Shown here: piece by piece, positions 8,986 through 17,282 of the stretch
Layout: every line of letters starts with the position of its first letter
Numbering within the stretch: the first letter of the stretch is position 1
NCBI RefSeq assembly: GCF_013141695.1
Contig: NZ_WHNY01000041.1
Location: 1-64,000 of the forward strand
Direction of reading: 5' to 3'
DNA length: 64,000 nt
Source of the DNA: Paenibacillus plantarum
Lineage (GTDB): Bacteria > Bacillota > Bacilli > Paenibacillales > NBRC-103111
Made by a program: the position numbers and the translations under genes
Notes under the pieces: generated by a model
What the model saw: the letters and a program-made list of their open reading frames with translations, nothing else
Databases searched by the model: none
Told to the model about the DNA's origin: nothing

Positions 8986-10500
8986 ATGGAAACTCAAAAA
9001 AATGAACATGCAAACTGGCAATCGTATGGTGTGACTGCACTTTTTATCGTCTTGTTGACGATATTTTTACAAGGATTTGAACTATTCTTTGATCTTGTCA
9101 ATATCGCGCTTCTCTATTTATTTCCGGTTTTGTTTAGTGCTGTTCGATGGGGAAGGGGGCCCTCTTTCTTTGCTGCGGGACTAGGGGTGTTAGCTTTTGA
9201 TTTCTTATTTGTTCCACCCACTCTCAGTCTAACCGTTGCTGATTTACGTTATGTCCTAACCTTTGTTGTGTTCTTGTGTGTGGCTGGCCTAACGTCAAGC
9301 CTTGCTTCAAAGCTTAGAAAGCAATTCCAACAAGCGCAGCAGAAAGAGGCGAATACCGCTGCCTTGTATGCGTTAAGTCGCAAGATTACAGCCATTTCGG
9401 ATTTAGACATTTTGCTGGAGCAGATTGTTCAACATGTTTCCGATACGCTTAATGCGAAGGCTGCGATCATTTTGCCAAACCCAGAAGGTGAACAGCAGGT
9501 AGAAGCTTTTTCGAAGGATAGTGGAGAATGGGCGGGCGAGGAAGCCCACCTATCTATCGCCAAATGGGTGAGCAGCAACAATACGATTGCGGGTCGAGGG
9601 ACTCGCACATTGAGTGAATCATCGGATCTGCATGTCCCCTTAGCGACAGACCAGCAGGTACATGGTGTGCTTGCTGTCCAAGTTAGCGAACGATTAATGT
9701 CCGATATGCCAGAGCTTATTCGGATCATTGAAGCGCTCTCGGATCTTGTGGCCGTTGCAATTTCCCGGGTTAAGCTTGCGGATGAGGCCAAAGTGGCACA
9801 ATTGACTGCCGAGTCGGAGAAGCTACGTACGGCCTTGCTGGATTCGCTCTCCCATGAATTGCGCACGCCGCTGGCTACAATTATTGGCTCTGTTACGGGA
9901 TTACTCGAGGGGGAGGACGTCTTTGGCCCAGAAGATCGGCGAGAATTATTGTTAACGACGCGCGAGGGAGCTACTCGCATGAATCGACTTGTGGGGAATT
10001 TGCTCGGTATGGTTCGGATTGAAAGCGGAATGTTACGCTTAAATAAAATGTGGTGCGGGATCGAGGATGTTGTCGGTGTTGCCTTAACACAGTTGAAGGA
10101 TGCCCTGCAGTATAGATTCGTTCAGATCGTGCTGGATCCGGATCTGCCATCCGTTCCGCTAGATGAAGTTCTTATGGAACAAGTGCTGATTAATGTGATC
10201 AGCAATGCCATTAAGTATTCGCCTGAAGGCAGCGAAATCCGTCTTGAAGCTGAGAAGGATGGCGATTGGTTGCGCCTGACCATTACAGATGAAGGAGCGG
10301 GCATTCTCCCATCTGATAGGGAACGGATATTCGAGAAATTTTATCGGGGAAGTCGTACTAAGCATATTCCTGGTACAGGGCTTGGACTTGCGATCTGTAA
10401 GAGCATCGTGGAAGCGCATGGTGGTTTGATAAGCGCTGGTGCGAGGGGCGACGGCAGTCAAGGCACTGTTATCCAACTACAATTACCTTTATCTCCGTAA
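8986..10500 (+). CDS. kdpD: KdpD C-terminal half: membrane histidine kinase
   Basis: The 504-aa kinase has the rest of KdpD. A four-helix DUF4118 membrane domain (about 15-110) is followed by a GAF domain (about 135-265), HisKA with phosphoacceptor His290 in 'SLSHELRTPLA', and a HATPase domain with N-box Asn403/Asn407, 'DEGAG' and 'GTGLGLAICKS'. The soluble KdpD/USP part is encoded separately just upstream. ATG 8986 lies 4 bases after the previous stop with only a weak AGGG signal, which suggests translational coupling. The kinase is expected to phosphorylate KdpE. Confidence 0.93.
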   Translation: METQKNEHANWQSYGVTALFIVLLTIFLQGFELFFDLVNIALLYLFPVLFSAVRWGRGPSFFAAGLGVLAFDFLFVPPTLSLTVADLRYVLTFVVFLCVAGLTSSLASKLRKQFQQAQQKEANTAALYALSRKITAISDLDILLEQIVQHVSDTLNAKAAIILPNPEGEQQVEAFSKDSGEWAGEEAHLSIAKWVSSNNTIAGRGTRTLSESSDLHVPLATDQQVHGVLAVQVSERLMSDMPELIRIIEALSDLVAVAISRVKLADEAKVAQLTAESEKLRTALLDSLSHELRTPLATIIGSVTGLLEGEDVFGPEDRRELLLTTREGATRMNRLVGNLLGMVRIESGMLRLNKMWCGIEDVVGVALTQLKDALQYRFVQIVLDPDLPSVPLDEVLMEQVLINVISNAIKYSPEGSEIRLEAEKDGDWLRLTITDEGAGILPSDRERIFEKFYRGSRTKHIPGTGLGLAICKSIVEAHGGLISAGARGDGSQGTVIQLQLPLSP

Positions 10501-10540
10501 TCGCTTGTATCACAATTCGCTAAGAGGGACGGAATGAAAT

Positions 10541-11239
10541 ATGACAGCCACAGGGGCGAAAATTTTAGTCATTGATGATGAGGCACAAATACGAAAGTTA
10601 TTGCGGGTCACCTTGACCGCGCACGGTTTCGAAACGGCAGAAGCTGCAACAGGTCAGGATGGTTTGCTGCAGGCGGCGATGTTCCGTCCGGATCTCATCG
10701 TACTAGATTTGGGCCTGCCGGATCTGACTGGCATGGAGGTGCTGGACGGCATTCGTGAGTGGTCGAATGTGCCCATCATTATTTTAACGGCGCAGGATCA
10801 AGAGCCAGACAAGGTTGCTGCCTTGGATCGCGGCGCAGACGATTATGTGACGAAGCCATTCGGCATGGGCGAATTCATGGCCCGCATGCGCGTGGCTCTT
10901 AGGCATATCGCCAAAGCGCCGGATGAGCCTGTGCTGAAGCTCGGCCAGCTTGTTATTGATTTGGCCAAGCGCAGCGTAGAGCTGCATGGTGAGAAGCTGA
11001 AGCTAACGCCAACCGAGTATGATTTGCTCAAGGTGCTTGGCGTAAACGCTGGACGTGTCATGACACATAAGCAGCTGCTTAAGCAAGTGTGGGGTGGTCA
11101 GCAATATGAATCTGACAGCCAATACCTACGCGTATATGTAGGACATTTGAGAAAGAAGATCGAAACAGATCCTGCGAGACCTCAATATATATTGACGGAG
11201 CCAGGGATTGGGTATCGGTTTGCTTGGCAAGAGAATTAA
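10541..11239 (+). CDS. kdpE: KdpE, OmpR-family response regulator
   Basis: The 232-aa regulator has a receiver domain with acidic pocket (IDDE, 11-14), phosphoacceptor Asp56 in 'IVLDLGLPD', Thr83 and Lys105 ('VTKPF'), then a winged-helix DNA-binding domain with 'LTPTEYDLLKVL' and 'YLRVYVGHLRKKIE'. Phosphorylated KdpE activates the kdp promoter. The gene follows the kinase by 40 bases and ends the operon before a terminator. Confidence 0.95.
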   Translation: MTATGAKILVIDDEAQIRKLLRVTLTAHGFETAEAATGQDGLLQAAMFRPDLIVLDLGLPDLTGMEVLDGIREWSNVPIIILTAQDQEPDKVAALDRGADDYVTKPFGMGEFMARMRVALRHIAKAPDEPVLKLGQLVIDLAKRSVELHGEKLKLTPTEYDLLKVLGVNAGRVMTHKQLLKQVWGGQQYESDSQYLRVYVGHLRKKIETDPARPQYILTEPGIGYRFAWQEN

Positions 11240-11282
11240 CGAAGTGGAGCTCAACGATAAGAGCTTCTAACAGGCAAGGACA

Positions 11283-11324
11283 AAGCTTCTACTCCCACGA
11301 TGGCGCGGGGGAGGAAGCTTTTTT
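11283..11324 (+). terminator. Terminator of the kdp operon
   Basis: AAGCTTC...CTCCC pairs with GGGAG...GAAGCTT, and T6 follows. It lies about 45 bases after the kdpE stop. Confidence 0.85.
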
Positions 11325-11419
11325 AGCTCTTTGAGGCTGTGGGTTAAGCGAAGTTTCCCACAGATTAATAGGTCGCAATAATGCTGGTTGTGAGTAGAGT
11401 GGGGTTGGTCGAGAGGAAG

Positions 11420-11997
11420 TAGTGTGCTGCGTGTTCATTTGAGTAGCTAGTTTTCAAATAAATGTAAAAAATACAGCTAAAATCGCCGTATCTCCTGAGA
11501 TTTATCGAATAGATGGAAAAAGTACAGCTAATATGAGCGAGATCGGCTGAATGGTGGATTATTGTGAAAATTAACTGTAGGAAATCCATCTAATGCTCCC
11601 AAAAGGTGAGAATCAGTAAAATTAGCTTCATAAAATCCATTTAATTTGTTTAGTGGGCGTTGGAGACAGGCTGGATGGTCGGAGCGGCATATGGAGTAGA
11701 AGTAGGAGTAGTGTGCTGCGTGTTCATTTGAGTAGCTAGTTTTCAAATAAATGTAAAAAACACAGCTAAAATCGCCGTATCTCCTGAGATTTAGCGAATA
11801 GATGTAAAAAGTACAGCTAATATGAGCGAGATCGGCTGAATGGTGGATTATTGTGAAAATTAACTGTAGGAAATCCATCTAATGCTCCCAATAGGTGAGA
11901 ATCAGTAAAATTAGCTTCATAAAATCCATTTAATTTGTTTAGTGGGCGTTGGAGACAGGCTGGATGGTCGGAGCGGCATATGGAGTAGAAGTAGAAG
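11420..11997. repeat. Tandem duplication of a 289-bp noncoding unit
   Basis: Two copies (about 11420-11708 and 11709-11997) are nearly identical, with only a handful of substitutions such as 'atttatcga' versus 'atttagcga' and 'cccaaaagg' versus 'cccaatagg'. Each copy starts with 'agtgtgctgcgtgttcattt' and ends near 'catatggagtagaagtag'. Open frames across it (for example on the minus strand) are products of the repeat and lack ribosome binding sites. The stretch 11330-12000 holds nothing else recognised. The unit may be a genus-specific interspersed repeat. Confidence 0.85.
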
Positions 11998-12001
11998 TAG
12001 C

Positions 12002-12043
12002 AAAAAAACCAGTTAACATCGCTAAACTCGATGTTAACTGGTT
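12002..12043 (-). terminator. Terminator of the collagen-like gene
   Basis: A perfect 15-bp stem (AACCAGTTAACATCG with CGATGTTAACTGGTT) has a 7-base loop. On the minus strand it is followed by T7 (complement of the A-run at 12002-12008). It sits just downstream of the minus-strand gene ending at 12061. Confidence 0.88.
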
Positions 12044-12060
12044 TAATTTGTCTTGAAGAA

Positions 12061-12729
12061 TTAACAAGTAAAGGAGTCAATAAAGCGCAAATCAATCCCA
12101 AAGAACATCCAAGAGAATCCGGTCCAGCGGAAGCCAGAAATGGATGTCCTTCCAACGAACACTGGGAAATACCAGTATTGTTGTCCGTTGCTTTGCCAGA
12201 TATATGTGAATCTGAACAAGCAGCGGGAGATACCGCCTGGATCTACGGCGTAAACACCAGGTGCTTTAAGCGGCTTAGTGGGAATCTGGGATGGGGGCGC
12301 AGAGGTTGGTGGTTGATATCCACCTTGACCTGTTCCAGGTCCTGGAGGTGGAAATCCTGGTCCGGGTCCACCTGGGAAACCGCCAGGTCCGCCAGGGAAT
12401 CCTCCTGGTCCACCGGGGAAACCGCCAGGTCCACCCGGGAACCCTGGTCCACCTGGGAATCCACCTGGTCCACCGAAGCCGCCTTGCCCACCTGGGAAGC
12501 CTGGCATCATGCCGCCAGTCCCTGGGAAGCCCGGTCCACCGAAGCCACCTAGTCCGCGCGGATCATAGGCAGGTACCCAGCCGTAGTATTGAGGTACGGG
12601 ATAGCCGTAAGGGTATGGCGTATCTTGTGGATAATAAGCAGTTGGATAGTTTGATTCCGGTGCTGCGCTTTGTGAAATCTCCGTATCAAGCTCTACGTCA
12701 CGCAGTTCTTGTTTTTTGTTCGAAGCCAT
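12061..12729 (-). CDS. Collagen-like glycine/proline-rich protein, 222 aa
   Basis: The N-terminus is charged and then Pro/Tyr-rich ('PYPYGYPVPQYYGWVPAYDP'). Residues 59-132 form a Gly-Pro-Phe repeat with the recurring unit GGFPGGP. The conserved-looking C-terminus has many aromatic residues ('FTYIWQSNGQQYWYFPVF') and ends in Cys. Such proteins occur as surface, spore-coat or matrix components in Bacillota, but there is no signal peptide here, so a spore or cytosolic location is possible. AAGGAGG lies 9 bases before the ATG. Opposite-strand open frames in this region are repeat-driven shadows. Confidence 0.8.
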   Translation of the reverse strand: MASNKKQELRDVELDTEISQSAAPESNYPTAYYPQDTPYPYGYPVPQYYGWVPAYDPRGLGGFGGPGFPGTGGMMPGFPGGQGGFGGPGGFPGGPGFPGGPGGFPGGPGGFPGGPGGFPGGPGPGFPPPGPGTGQGGYQPPTSAPPSQIPTKPLKAPGVYAVDPGGISRCLFRFTYIWQSNGQQYWYFPVFVGRTSISGFRWTGFSWMFFGIDLRFIDSFTC

Positions 12730-12967
12730 TCGTGAAGTCCTCCTTAGGTAAAAGCGGATTGTCGATACTTACTATATGCAGGGGGATAGACGGATGTCAC
12801 GGATAGCAAATAACAAAAGTAAAGGATCGCTAGTCCTATATGGAATGGTATAATAGAAGTAACTGGGAAAATTAACCTAGATAATTTTGTCGAAATATAG
12901 GTTATTTCTCCCATATATGCGAAGGCACATGTCGTATATAATAGAAATTGGTATGATTTTGAAATTA

Positions 12968-14005
12968 ATGGAGCGGGATTTCTTGAGAGACCTATTGGGT
13001 GAAAGATTAAGATATGATGTGACAACAAGCTATGGGCTAGTCTTAGTTCCTATCCATACCGTTCTCAATCAAGAGCATTTGGACTTATTTAAGCAGCATC
13101 GCATTGATACGATGGATATCGTAACCACGACTATGCCTGATGGCCAGACGCAAGCTACACCTGCTCATGACGCAAACCGTCTTGTTCAAAAAGCGACGGA
13201 ATATGCCAAAGACTTATTCGAACGTATTCAGACGCAAAAGAAAATACCACTGCTTGAGATTAAGTCAGAATTAATTCCTATCGTCCAGCAAGCGGCAGAT
13301 AATCCGGATCTCTTTCAATTATTTCAAGCTGTCAAAGCGAAGGATGAATACACCCATCAACACAATATTGGTGTGGGCATTCTTTCGACACTCATTGGCA
13401 AATGGATGGAGCTCGCAGATACAGAAGTGGCGCTTTTATCTTTAGCAGCGACCATGCATGATGTGGGTAAAATCAAAATTTCACAAGAAATTCTAATGAA
13501 GCCAGGCAAATTAACGACAGAAGAATATGAAGAAATTAAAAAGCACACCATTCTAGGCTATAATATGCTGCGTGAAACGGTAGGCATTAACTATCGTGTA
13601 GCTCTGGTTGCCCTGCAGCATCATGAGCGAGCAGATGGGACGGGATATCCCCTGCAGCTGCAAGATAGTCAATTGGATAAAATGAGCCGTATTGTAGCTG
13701 TTGCAGATGTGTTCCATGCGATGTCATCGAAGAGGCCCTATCATGAAATGATGCCCTTTCATGAGGTTGTCAGTCGCTTAAGGAAAGGTTTCTTTGGCGA
13801 ATTAGATCCGCATATTGTTTCCGTATTTTTGCAAAATATCATCTGCAATCTTGTCGGCAGGCAAGTGCTTCTCACAGATGGCCGTTGGGGCGAAGTCGTC
13901 TATATTAATCCAACGGATGATACGAAACCGCTCGTGAAAATCGAAAATACCTTTCTTGATCTCAGTCGAGAAAGACACATTCATATAAAGGAAGTTGTCA
14001 TATGA
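12968..14005 (+). CDS. HD-GYP domain protein, probable c-di-GMP phosphodiesterase
   Basis: The protein carries a central HD-GYP domain. Metal-binding 'THQHNIGVG', 'ATMHDVGKIKI', 'HTILGYNML', 'HHERADGTGYPL' and 'VADVFHAMSSKRPYH' appear in order. HD-GYP enzymes hydrolyse cyclic di-GMP, the second messenger for matrix production, which fits a biofilm locus. The N-terminal 100 residues are not recognised. The start is uncertain: ATG 12968 begins MERDFLRDLLGE, and in-frame starts extend up to 12887, but none has a good ribosome binding site. Its stop overlaps the next gene by 4 bases (ATGA), so the two are probably co-translated. Confidence 0.88.
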   Translation: MERDFLRDLLGERLRYDVTTSYGLVLVPIHTVLNQEHLDLFKQHRIDTMDIVTTTMPDGQTQATPAHDANRLVQKATEYAKDLFERIQTQKKIPLLEIKSELIPIVQQAADNPDLFQLFQAVKAKDEYTHQHNIGVGILSTLIGKWMELADTEVALLSLAATMHDVGKIKISQEILMKPGKLTTEEYEEIKKHTILGYNMLRETVGINYRVALVALQHHERADGTGYPLQLQDSQLDKMSRIVAVADVFHAMSSKRPYHEMMPFHEVVSRLRKGFFGELDPHIVSVFLQNIICNLVGRQVLLTDGRWGEVVYINPTDDTKPLVKIENTFLDLSRERHIHIKEVVI

Positions 14006-14304
14006 AGCCAATGATCTCAGAAAAGTCAGACGTTTTACTTCAATTTTATTCCAACTATGGTCTAACTCAACGTGAAACCGAAATCCTTTCTTTACTTGCT
14101 ACATATGGGTATACCAACAAAGAAATTGCCGAAAATTGCTGTATTAGTGAGAAAACAGTGAAAATTCACCTTGCCAATATTATGGGTAAAATCGGTATTG
14201 GCTCCATGCGGAAGCTGCTAGCATTATTGTTGCAGCAAGCTCTGCTAGTTTCAAGATTAGGCGCGGGTGAATCCGTCCGCGTAGCATCGATGGGAATGAG
14301 ATAA
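14002..14304 (+). CDS. Small LuxR/GerE-type DNA-binding regulator, 100 aa
   Basis: Nearly the whole protein is one LuxR-type helix-turn-helix: 'LTQRETEILSLLATYGYTNK', then the recognition region 'CCISEKTVKIHLANIMGKIG'. There is no receiver or ligand domain, as in GerE. It overlaps the HD-GYP gene by 4 bases, which points to a paired c-di-GMP turnover and transcription unit. Its targets are unknown; the adjacent exopolysaccharide promoter at 14422 is an obvious candidate by position only. Confidence 0.85.
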   Translation: MKPMISEKSDVLLQFYSNYGLTQRETEILSLLATYGYTNKEIAENCCISEKTVKIHLANIMGKIGIGSMRKLLALLLQQALLVSRLGAGESVRVASMGMR

Positions 14305-14323
14305 TCAGGGAGTTTTACCTAGT

Positions 14324-14362
14324 AAAAGCAGCCTATCCTCTAGGGGGAAAGTGCTGCTTTTT
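14324..14362 (+). terminator. Intrinsic terminator
   Basis: AAAAGCAGC pairs with GCTGCTTTTT across a loop containing a CCTC/GGGG inner pairing. It ends the HD-GYP/LuxR pair and precedes the exopolysaccharide promoter. Confidence 0.8.
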
Positions 14363-14421
14363 GCATTCTACAGCTTGCTTAAATTTGATACGATTTGGAA
14401 CTATAAATTGATAATATTGTG

Positions 14422-14480
14422 TTGACATGATACGAAAAGTATCTTAAAGTAAGAGTAACAATTAAGATACAAATAGTATC
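14422..14480 (+). promoter_or_regulatory. Promoter with two GATAC-N5-GTATC operators
   Basis: TTGACA (14422-14427) and TAAAGT (14445-14450) are 17 bases apart. A palindrome GATAC-gaaaa-GTATC (14429-14443) fills the spacer. A second one, GATAC-aaata-GTATC (14466-14480), lies just past the expected start site, 37 bases away centre to centre. A lone GATAC half-site occurs at 14387. This arrangement is classic for repression. The binding protein is unknown; these boxes differ from the GTTCT boxes elsewhere in the window. Confidence 0.75.
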
Positions 14481-14517
14481 ATAGCAAACCGAAATAGACT
14501 TCTATTGGAGGGGAATT

Positions 14518-15279
14518 ATGGAAATTAATTTCAAGGAATATCTGATGGTTATAAAGAAGCGATGGTGGCTTATCGTTATTGTCGTTTTTATTTGTACCTT
14601 CCTCACAAGTATGTATACAACTTCGAATTATGTTCCGATCTATCAGGCATCAACGAAATTAATCGTGAATAAAACATTTGAGCAAGATCAACTGGGAACG
14701 GAGCAGATCGATTATGGTGCGATCGGTGTGAATATGGCACTGATCAATACCTACAAAGAAATCATTAAAACACCAGCTATTATGGACAAAGTCGTCCAAC
14801 GTTACCCTGATTTACGAGTATCGACAGATCAATTAATTTCCATCGTCAACGTGACCAATTTAAATGATACGCAAGTTATGTCGATTGTCGTCAGACATTT
14901 CTCACATGAAAGAGCTGTTGGTATCGCTAACGCTGTCTCCGATGTGTTCCAAACAGAAATCCCTCATATCATGAAGGTTGATAATATTACGATTCTGAAT
15001 CGAGCCAAAGTTCAGGACAATCCTACCCCAGTGAATCAAAAATCGAATCAATACATGATCTTAAGCTTTTTTGCTTCCTTGGCTGCTACAATTGGTATCA
15101 TTCTGCTATTGGATGCGTTAGATGATACGTTGAAAACAGACGCGGATATCCGAGAAGTATTCGAACTTTCAACCTTGGCCCACATACCGAAAGCTAAGTA
15201 CGGAAAGTTGAAAGTGAAACGGAAAAATAAATTAAGTAAAAAAGCAGAGGATATTCCATATGCGAAAACTATCTACTAA
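14518..15279 (+). CDS. Polysaccharide co-polymerase / kinase activator (Wzz, EpsA/CapA type)
   Basis: The 253-aa protein has a Wzz domain: membrane helix 1 at about 17-37, an extracellular part, and helix 2 at about 181-201, then a basic cytoplasmic tail that contacts the partner kinase. It belongs to the Bacillota type in which Wzz and the tyrosine kinase are separate. It controls chain length and export of Wzy-dependent polysaccharides. TTGGAGGGG precedes ATG 14518. Its 3' end overlaps the kinase gene by 20 bases. Confidence 0.92.
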   Translation: MEINFKEYLMVIKKRWWLIVIVVFICTFLTSMYTTSNYVPIYQASTKLIVNKTFEQDQLGTEQIDYGAIGVNMALINTYKEIIKTPAIMDKVVQRYPDLRVSTDQLISIVNVTNLNDTQVMSIVVRHFSHERAVGIANAVSDVFQTEIPHIMKVDNITILNRAKVQDNPTPVNQKSNQYMILSFFASLAATIGIILLLDALDDTLKTDADIREVFELSTLAHIPKAKYGKLKVKRKNKLSKKAEDIPYAKTIY

Positions 15280-15931
15280 TTCGACAACAGTCGCCTTGAA
15301 GCAAATTATACATAACTCCACGACCTCAGAAGCATATCGTTCATTGAGATTTAACATTGAATGCTCCGTATTCGGTCGAGAGGCCAAGACCATTACGATC
15401 ACTTCGGCAAGTCGGGGTGAAGGCAAGACAACAACTGCGGTTCAATTAGCTGTCGCCTATGCTCAGATTGGAAGTAAGGTCATGCTGCTTGATGCGGATC
15501 TACGAAATCCATCGATTCACTCGGTATTTGGTGTTGAACCTAGTCATGGGTTAACGAACTATCTGGAAGGGCAAATTTCCATTAATGAAATCGTACGAGA
15601 AACGATCGTAGAGAATCTCGAATTAATCCCGTCGGGATCGAGGACGCAGAATCCTTCGGGATTGTTAGCCTCTAAGTTAATGGATACCCTACTCGCATCG
15701 CTGAAAGAGAACTACGATATTGTCATTATTGACTCCTCCTCGTTACTGACAATTACGGATGCGAAAATTATGGGATCCAAGAGTGATGGTGTCCTGCTTA
15801 TTGTTGAACATGGCAAACTCAAACGTGACATTGCGAAGAAAGTGAAAGAAGAGCTCATGTTAACGAATATGAAGTTGATTGGCGTTGTACTTAATGAAGT
15901 GAAAGACCATCAGGCAGATGCTTATCTCTAA
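15260..15931 (+). CDS. Bacterial tyrosine kinase of exopolysaccharide assembly (EpsB/CapB type)
   Basis: The 223-aa cytoplasmic BY-kinase has Walker A 'SASRGEGKTTT' (49-59), Walker A' 'VMLLDADLRNP' (74-84) and Walker B 'DIVIIDSSS'. It works with the upstream Wzz-type activator. The tail is unusual: family members normally end in a cluster of tyrosines that are autophosphorylated, whereas this one ends 'DHQADAYL' with a single Tyr. ATG 15260 lies inside the previous gene, which implies translational coupling. Confidence 0.92.
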   Translation: MRKLSTNSTTVALKQIIHNSTTSEAYRSLRFNIECSVFGREAKTITITSASRGEGKTTTAVQLAVAYAQIGSKVMLLDADLRNPSIHSVFGVEPSHGLTNYLEGQISINEIVRETIVENLELIPSGSRTQNPSGLLASKLMDTLLASLKENYDIVIIDSSSLLTITDAKIMGSKSDGVLLIVEHGKLKRDIAKKVKEELMLTNMKLIGVVLNEVKDHQADAYL

Positions 15932-15977
15932 TCAATTCTTTTGAAAAAATAAAGTAAGGGGAGAGAGTTTATAGCGA

Positions 15978-17261
15978 ATGAGACAAAAAAGAAGAAAGCC
16001 ACAGTCGCGAACTGTAAGAATTGCTTCTATTTTAACGCTCAGTATTGGAATTTTGGCGGGATGTTCGGATACCGCGATTGTGAATACAGACGCAAATTCA
16101 GTCTACACGGATCAATCGCAACAACCGGTTAGAGTGTTCAAAGTGATTAAACAAAAAATTGGAGACTCGCCAGAGCGCGTCGCAGAAGTACAATTTTCTG
16201 CTCAATTTAAAATAATGTCTAAAGCTACCGGTGAAATTGAGCAAGTTATGAAGAAGCGCGGCGATATGGTTCAAGAGGGCGATGTCATTCTGAAGTTGAA
16301 ATCCAGTGAAATTCTTGCAGGGCGGGAAGCAGCTGCTGCAACCGTTCAATCGCTGCAGGACGCGATTGGAAAAGCGAGAGTAAGAGGACAGAAGGAAACG
16401 GAGAATCAGAAATCTGAATTAAGTAATAGCATTCAAAAAATGGAACTGGGGATGACCTCGCTCGTCCGCAGCTACAATAAAATGAAGAATGACTTTGATA
16501 TTGGACTCGCAACCAAGGCTCAGCTATACCAAATGGAAACGCAGATGATGAATGCTCGGATGGATCTAGATCAAATGAAGGTTAAATTACAAACATTTGA
16601 CCCCATTGATATGACATCGGAAATGGATTCGCAACTAAAAGCTGCTAAGCTTACCTTGCAGCAGGTTGAGCAATCGATCCAGAATCTTGAAGTAAAGGCT
16701 ACTGTCAGCGGTCTTATGACGGAGATGCCATTTGAAGCCGGAATGGGCATTCAGGCAGGAGCACAGATTGCGATGATTCAAAGGTTGGATCCTATCAAAA
16801 TTAAGTCTCAGCTATCAGATGAAGAGATGAAGCTAGCCAGTGGGAAGACAGAGATGTCGTACTTACTTCCTAACAACAAAACCAAGTATCAAGGGGCTAT
16901 TAGCTATCTCTCGAAAGTCATCGATCCTGAAACGAAAGCCTATGAAATTAATCTTGAAGTACCTAACAAGGATCTTAGCTTAAAGCCAGGTACGAAGTTG
17001 AAGCTGCAACTGTCGGAGGAAAAGGATCTTATTGTGTTGACGGTACCGACCTATAGCATTGTTAGAGAAGGCGATAATGCTTATGTATATGTTGTTTCGG
17101 GAGATACCGTCGAGAAACGAAATATTCAACTTGGCAGATTAAACGAACCTAAGCAAGAGGTGCTTTCTGGTCTTAAGGAAGGCGAGATGGTTGTGAAATC
17201 TAATCCTAGCGCTTTAACGGATAAAGCGAAAGTTCAAGTAGCGGCAGTTGAAGAGCAATAA
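15978..17261 (+). CDS. Lipoprotein membrane-fusion (HlyD/RND adaptor-like) protein
   Basis: The 427-aa protein starts with a basic signal peptide and lipobox LAGC (lipidated Cys29). A barrel-sandwich half-motif ('GEIEQVMKKRGDMVQEGDVI') is followed by a long alpha-helical hairpin (about 110-225), the second half-motif, and a beta-barrel with 'NKDLSLKPGTKLKLQL'. Such adaptors join exporters, usually an ABC (MacB-like) transporter, yet no permease gene is next to it. It sits between the kinase and a secreted repeat protein, so a role in polysaccharide or peptide export is possible. Confidence 0.85.
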   Translation: MRQKRRKPQSRTVRIASILTLSIGILAGCSDTAIVNTDANSVYTDQSQQPVRVFKVIKQKIGDSPERVAEVQFSAQFKIMSKATGEIEQVMKKRGDMVQEGDVILKLKSSEILAGREAAAATVQSLQDAIGKARVRGQKETENQKSELSNSIQKMELGMTSLVRSYNKMKNDFDIGLATKAQLYQMETQMMNARMDLDQMKVKLQTFDPIDMTSEMDSQLKAAKLTLQQVEQSIQNLEVKATVSGLMTEMPFEAGMGIQAGAQIAMIQRLDPIKIKSQLSDEEMKLASGKTEMSYLLPNNKTKYQGAISYLSKVIDPETKAYEINLEVPNKDLSLKPGTKLKLQLSEEKDLIVLTVPTYSIVREGDNAYVYVVSGDTVEKRNIQLGRLNEPKQEVLSGLKEGEMVVKSNPSALTDKAKVQVAAVEEQ

Positions 17262-17282
17262 ATAAAAATGGAGTGACTTTAT

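Noticed and set aside
11365..12155. Minus-strand frames in the 289-bp tandem repeat
   Set aside because: Products repeat themselves because the DNA does; no ribosome binding sites, and one frame crosses a terminator.
12031..12806. Plus-strand frames rich in Trp, Ser and Arg or in His, Leu and Arg
   Set aside because: They are antisense translations of the Gly-Pro repeat of the collagen-like gene.
12744..13028. 94-codon minus-strand frame before the HD-GYP gene
   Set aside because: No ribosome binding site, overlaps the HD-GYP gene and resembles no family.
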